From NCBI RefSeq assembly GCF_003315205.1, contig NZ_QNRR01000013.1, positions 1 to 64,000 on the forward strand: DNA of 64,000 nucleotides. Reading direction: 5' to 3'. The position numbers were made by a program, and so were the translations under genes. The notes under the pieces are model-generated. The model made no database searches, was not told the origin of the DNA, and saw nothing but the letters and a program-made list of their open reading frames with translations. The DNA is from Roseimicrobium gellanilyticum (GTDB lineage: Bacteria; Verrucomicrobiota; Verrucomicrobiia; Verrucomicrobiales; Verrucomicrobiaceae). Positions 61,927 to 64,000 of the stretch are shown piece by piece (the stretch's first letter is position 1; each line of letters opens with the position of its first letter).

Positions 61927-62814
61927 CTACCCCATCACCACCTTCATCCGGAACGGAGCCGCTTTGAACTCCACCGGAGTAAAATCACCAAGCTCGCCAT
62001 CCAGCTCGAAGGGCACCTTGCCATCCTGACAGGAGACGCGGAATGCGGGCACCTGGAGATAATCCAAATCGTCCGCCTCGCTGTAGCCTTTGAAAGCCAG
62101 ACCTTGCAGGAACTGGAGCACTTCCAGCGCACCCCGACGATGAAAGATGAGGACATCCAGGAGACCGTCCGTGTTATTCGCATCGCGGAACACGGGCACC
62201 GGTCCGCCGTAGTGCTTGCCGTTTCCAATCAGCACCACCGAGCCGTAGAGCGGAGGCCGGCCAGGGAGCTCGATGGCAAGCTGTGGCGCTTCCTGCGTAA
62301 GCACCCGGGCGGCGGTCATCACGTAGCTGAGCGGGCCGAAGCGCTTCTTCATCTCCCACGGAGTCTGCTGCACGATCTCCGCATCCAGGCCGACCCCGGC
62401 AAGCTGGATGAAGTACTGCCCATTCGCCTCCCAAAGATCGATTTCACCCAGCCGGCCCCGATTGATGAGGTCCCATCCGGCCTCCAGATTGCGCCCAGGG
62501 AGGCCGAGCTCATGGGAAAAGACATTCATGGTCCCCACCGGGAGGATGCCGAGAGCGACGTGCTCTGCCGGGTCCGCCAGTTCCCGATTATGCCTGGCGA
62601 GAGCGTTCACCACCTCATTCACTGTGCCGTCCCCGCCCGCTGCGATCACCAGCTTATGCCCATCCCGGGCCAGTCGGGCAGCCACCTCTGCCGCACCACC
62701 CACTCCGCCGGTCATATGGAGCTCAGGAGCAGGCTGCAGGGTCCGAATGCGCTCAATCTGAGCCCCGGCCTTGGTGCTGTTCGCCGCAGGGTTGACGATG
62801 ACGGGGATGGCCAT
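61927..62814 (-). CDS. YegS/DAGK-like lipid kinase (second)
   Basis: A 295-residue lipid kinase of the diacylglycerol kinase superfamily. It starts MAIPVIVNPAANSTKAG (the usual N-terminal motif). The ATP-binding AAGGDGTVNEVVNAL is near residue 70, then GILPVGTMNVFS. The C-terminal domain ends with FELDGELGDFTPVEF, matching the family DGE motif. It differs strongly from the family member at 15637-16623, so the two are not a recent duplication. Convergent with the LysR gene (3-bp gap). Confidence 0.92.
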   Translation of the reverse strand: MAIPVIVNPAANSTKAGAQIERIRTLQPAPELHMTGGVGGAAEVAARLARDGHKLVIAAGGDGTVNEVVNALARHNRELADPAEHVALGILPVGTMNVFSHELGLPGRNLEAGWDLINRGRLGEIDLWEANGQYFIQLAGVGLDAEIVQQTPWEMKKRFGPLSYVMTAARVLTQEAPQLAIELPGRPPLYGSVVLIGNGKHYGGPVPVFRDANNTDGLLDVLIFHRRGALEVLQFLQGLAFKGYSEADDLDYLQVPAFRVSCQDGKVPFELDGELGDFTPVEFKAAPFRMKVVMG

Positions 62815-62946
62815 GGACGGAGGGAGCGAAAAAGGGTGAGCCGCCCGTTCTAGCCCGGTTCAGGCCGCTGGCAAGTGAAGTCCTTCAACGCGTTCCATCA
62901 AAAACTTGACTCTGTAGCGACTCTCGCGCACCAGTTCCGTCCTGTC

Positions 62947-63528
62947 ATGAGCGACGTCCTTCATAAGGCGACGGTGCTGGTGTTGAACCGGAACTGGCAG
63001 GCCATCGACGTTAAGACCCCGGCTGATGCGTTTTGCATGATGGCCGCTGGCACTGCCACGGCACTCGACATCGCCAGCGGCGAGAACATGGCTCCCACCA
63101 AATGGGGCGAATGGCTGGATCTTCCCGTACGGGACAGTGACAACGCCGTGAAGACGGTCCACGGCCCCGTGCGTGTGCCCACCGTGCTGGTCCTGGCCAA
63201 GTACGACAAGGTCCCAAAACGACGTCCCAAGCTCAGCGGCAAGGGAATCTGGGAACGCGATGGCGGCGTGTGCCAGTACACCGGGAAGAAACTCTCCCGC
63301 GACGAAGGCAACATCGACCACATCATCCCCCGCTCCCGAGGTGGCAAAACCACGTGGGACAATTGCGTGCTGGCAGACAAGCGCATCAACAGCAAAAAGG
63401 CCAACCACACTCCAGACGAAGTGGGCCTGAGGCTTCAGCGCAAGCCTGTGACCCCCCGGGAGATGCCCGCCACCTACTACATCCGGAATACGCACGGCGT
63501 GCCGGATTGGGAAATGTTCCTGGAATAA
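62947..63528 (+). CDS. HNH endonuclease family protein
   Basis: A 193-residue protein. ATG 62947 (MSDVLHKATVLVLNRNWQAIDVKT) is the usual start of this family; a GTG at 62875 would add 24 unrelated residues. The HNH core is in VCQYTGKKLSRDEGNIDHIIPRSRGGKTTWDNCVLA in outline, with DHIIPRSRGG as the key box. The family is widespread in bacteria with unclear role, possibly nucleic acid cleavage. Divergent from the lipid kinase gene. Confidence 0.92.
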   Translation: MSDVLHKATVLVLNRNWQAIDVKTPADAFCMMAAGTATALDIASGENMAPTKWGEWLDLPVRDSDNAVKTVHGPVRVPTVLVLAKYDKVPKRRPKLSGKGIWERDGGVCQYTGKKLSRDEGNIDHIIPRSRGGKTTWDNCVLADKRINSKKANHTPDEVGLRLQRKPVTPREMPATYYIRNTHGVPDWEMFLE

Positions 63529-63567
63529 TACGGGACATTTTTCCAGAGTTTTGAAATGCTGGGCGCC

Positions 63568-64000
63568 ATGCGCATCACCGTGTTTTTCTTCGCCCTGCTG
63601 GTCGCTACGACAACGTTCTGCGATGCAGGCGGGAAGAAGGCCGCTGCGCCCAAGACCAGCTACTACCAGCCGCAGGAGGGCGACATCCTTTTCCAGTCCC
63701 TGCCCCACATGCCCATTGTCGACGCCATTGAGGGCTGCACGAAGTCGCCGTTCTCGCATTGCGGCATCGTGCACAAAAATGCCCAGGGTATCTGGGTGGT
63801 CATCGAAGCCATTGGTCCTGTGCGCGAGACCCCGCTGCCGCTGTGGACCATGCAGGGGCGGGAGGCAAAGTTCTGGGTGCGCCGGTTGAAGAGCGCGCAT
63901 CAAAAGCAGATTCCTGCGTTCGTGAAAGCTGCGAAGGTGTACGCAGGCAGGCCCTACGACATTCACTACAAGATGGATGACGAGGCCATCTACTGCAGCG
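63568..64000 (+). CDS. YiiX/YebB-like permuted papain-type amidase, partial
   Basis: The first 144 codons of a gene cut by the window end. Sec signal MRITVFFFALLVATTTFCDA; ATG 63556 in frame is an alternative. Then GDILFQSL, GCTKSPFSHCGIV (catalytic His region near residue 66-70) and, at the cut, DDEAIYCS, where YCS is the conserved catalytic Cys box. Relatives are NlpC/P60-like permuted enzymes acting on peptides or lipids in the envelope. The C-terminus is missing. Confidence 0.85.
   Translation, partial: MRITVFFFALLVATTTFCDAGGKKAAAPKTSYYQPQEGDILFQSLPHMPIVDAIEGCTKSPFSHCGIVHKNAQGIWVVIEAIGPVRETPLPLWTMQGREAKFWVRRLKSAHQKQIPAFVKAAKVYAGRPYDIHYKMDDEAIYCS

Overview
The window is about 64 kb of GC-rich bacterial chromosome with no rRNA, recognisable tRNA, CRISPR array or transposase. 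Gene content points to the phylum Verrucomicrobiota, probably a Verrucomicrobium/Prosthecobacter/Roseimicrobium-like member of the Verrucomicrobiales. The evidence is a DUF1592/DUF1552 planctomycete-type cytochrome pair, two giant PVC-type dehydrogenases with C-terminal heme motifs, many Tat-signal oxidoreductases and DUF1080, and intergenic palindromic repeats at an unusually high density. The assignment rests on family knowledge, not on a search.

Layout: 0.5-4.4 kb, cytochrome-containing DUF1592 protein and its DUF1552 partner. 4.5-8.5 kb, two tandem paralogous secreted proteins flanking a leucine-rich-repeat protein. 8.7-13.4 kb, a lipoprotein amidase, a DEAD/DEAH helicase with DUF3516 and a secreted Gfo/Idh/MocA oxidoreductase. 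13.5-23.2 kb, complex I genes nuoG and nuoF, separated by a lipid kinase, an SDR, small secreted proteins and a small islet with a Vsr endonuclease and a DUF3883-like protein. 23.4-31.3 kb, a large unknown secreted protein, two PilT-family ATPases and a 650-residue protein with a nitrilase-like central region. 31.5-36.0 kb, a sugar cluster (pyruvyltransferase-like, Gfo/Idh/MocA, ketose 3-epimerase-like). 36.2-38.9 kb, cell-wall and protein-folding genes (LysM, D-Ala-D-Ala carboxypeptidase, parvulin). 38.9-43.0 kb, the first PVC dehydrogenase operon. 43.2-48.6 kb, an NDH-2 fused to cyclic-nucleotide and CBS domains, lgt, a TraB-like protein and TatD. 48.9-52.6 kb, the second PVC dehydrogenase. 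52.7-64 kb, mixed housekeeping: TlpA-like thioredoxin, YggS, L,D-transpeptidase, ispH, GNAT, a permease with a divergent LysR regulator, a second lipid kinase, HNH and a partial YiiX-like amidase.

Functional threads: respiration (nuoF, nuoG, fused NDH-2, cytochrome-containing proteins); envelope maintenance (amidase, LysM, DacF-like, L,D-transpeptidase, Lgt); sugar or glycan catabolism (Gfo/Idh/MocA proteins, epimerase, DUF1080, PVC dehydrogenases). nuoG and nuoF share an almost identical palindrome just upstream, which suggests joint control although they lie about 6 kb apart.

The most striking non-coding feature is repeat content. There are at least four 150-215 bp elements with long inverted terminal arms, a pair of related ~70 bp repeats, two families of short (9-11 bp period) tandem arrays at gene borders and clustered REP-like palindromes. 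One element supplies the lgt stop codon and another array spans the vsr stop codon.
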